From: Mortierella sp. BCC40632 | Lineage: Eukaryota; Mortierellomycota; Mortierellomycetes; Mortierellales; Mortierellaceae | DNA: 64,000 bases | Direction of reading: 5' to 3' | NCBI GenBank assembly: GCA_011634665.1 | Contig: WAEK01000008.1 | Location: 179,501 to 243,500, forward strand | Shown: in pieces, positions 63,301-64,000 of the stretch | Numbering within the stretch: the stretch's first letter is position 1 | How the letters are laid out: every line of letters begins with the position of its first letter | Notes under the pieces: generated by a model | What the model was told of the DNA's origin: nothing | Database searches by the model: none | What the model saw: only the letters and a program-made list of their open reading frames with translations | Made by a program: the position numbers and the translations under genes

Positions 63301-64000
63301 GAAGGACGAGGTTTGCATTGCATGCGAGACCGTGTATCGTCGAGGACCAGCCTCCTCGGCCCAAACGACATACTCTGCATCGATTGATGTCTTTTCCGCC
63401 GCGAATGCTGCGACTGTGGCTTTGGCTAGTCTGCCCCTGTTTCCTGCACCGCCCACGACCGCGCCGACAACGCCAAGTGCGCCGTGCTTCCCTGCCTCTG
63501 TCACTTCTGGCTCTGGTTCTGCTCCTGCCCCTCCTGCAAGACCCACGCCGTCCAGTTCGAACGGAGGCAGTGCCCGGTCCTCGCGCGGATTGAATGGCGG
63601 CGGCAGGATATCGGGCCCGATTGTCCTTCCTCCCGCGGCCTCTCCTCCTCCAAGCTTTGGTCAAATTCTCAGCCGACCATCAAGTGATGACTTTGAGGTA
63701 AGATGAGAATGCCCACGCTGTTGAAGATTTTGGAGTCCCGCTCTCTTTTTTTTGTCTGTTACGATGCTGTTCGGGCACTGTAAGAAGATGAGGAAAGGGA
63801 GAGAGAGAGAGAAAAGAGAAAAAGAGAGATAGATTGCAATTGTAGCGGAGATGAGGAATAGTTGACGCTAAACTGTCCTTTTTTTTTATATATATTTATC
63901 TATTTTCCGTCGTTTGCTTGCAATCACGGGGTGGTTCCTGATTAGAAGTCAACCTCAGATGAGGAAGAAACGCAAAGGCACCTTCAGGTCATTGGCAGCG
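60301..64000 (+). CDS. Protein with two ZNRD2/autoantigen-p27 zinc ribbons (partial, frame-broken)
   Basis: Exons 60301-60426, 60628-60660, 61601-62718, 63278-63697, and 63946 to past the window edge. First ribbon: MDGYLLKGW-ILLQDGCPDCS-TPLMRNQ...VCVNC, cysteines 49, 52, 67, 70. Second ribbon: KMLPGWTMLQEVCRNSACNG, then VPLMRSREKDEVCIACET from exon 4. Both fit the p27 family pattern (YLLKGWxML, C-x2/4-C, PLMR, C-x2-C) known from human ZNRD2/SSSCA1 and archaeal homologues. The linker is Pro/Ser-rich with a charged, coiled-coil-like part. Within exon 3 the frame changes near the C4 run 61887-61890; a fifth C would join DSP to NQSNGSPGRN. Introns of 201, 940 and 559 bases. Function of the family is poorly known. 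Right end missing. Confidence 0.75.

Overview
The window is nuclear DNA of a fungus. The genes are protein-coding and cut by short GT-AG introns, and there are long CT/GA and poly-A/T tracts. Gene content (Utp22, Vms1, a Snc-type R-SNARE, a MICOS ApoO-like subunit, a Zn2Cys6 regulator) is fungal. The mixture of conserved and unfamiliar secreted families suggests an early-diverging lineage such as Mortierellomycota; that placement is inference. All exon joins were read by eye from splice sites and frame.

Layout. 0.1-4.5 kb (-): Utp22/NRAP ribosome-biogenesis factor. 4.8-6.2 kb (-): four-helix membrane protein of unknown function. 8.2-10.5 kb (-): ER membrane protein with a Pkr1-like C-terminus and a long acidic N-terminal region. 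12.2-14.2 kb (-): C2-domain protein with a Pro/Asn-rich tail. 15.8-20.6 kb (+): two tandem paralogues of a Cys-rich, GPI-anchored-type secreted protein. 20.8-22.1 kb (-): VAMP/Snc R-SNARE whose start codon appears to be split by an intron. 24.0-29.7 kb (+): Zn2Cys6 transcription factor. 30.1-32.9 kb (-): Vms1/ANKZF1 peptidyl-tRNA hydrolase. 33.3-35.1 kb (+): MICOS Mic26/27 subunit, divergent from Vms1.

35.4-57.5 kb is the unusual part: a tandem array of one intronless gene encoding a small secreted protein of about 180 residues. Seven recognisable copies and one relic lie head-to-tail, each with its own duplicated promoter (TATA box plus an upstream GCATTGACCCT-type block) and 3' region. The predicted fold is a beta-trefoil with three W-x-[IVL] blocks, and the only cysteine after the signal peptide sits next to the C-terminus. 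The array shows birth and decay: a truncated copy, a copy whose tail has run into former 3' UTR, a gutted relic, and TATA boxes lost or altered. It has been hit by a LINE fragment, a complete PIF/Harbinger element with 106-bp inverted repeats, and a 77-bp MITE with TA target duplication.

57.9-59.0 kb (+): thioredoxin-like protein with a C-terminal SAP-like helix pair. 60.3 kb to the right edge (+): a protein with two ZNRD2/autoantigen-p27 zinc ribbons, cut by the window end.

Several otherwise good coding regions (C2 protein, p27 protein, both Harbinger ORFs, perhaps the Zn2Cys6 start) are each broken by a one- or two-base change in a homopolymer run. Consensus error in the assembly is therefore a serious alternative to real frameshifts. 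No rRNA, tRNA or CRISPR was recognised.
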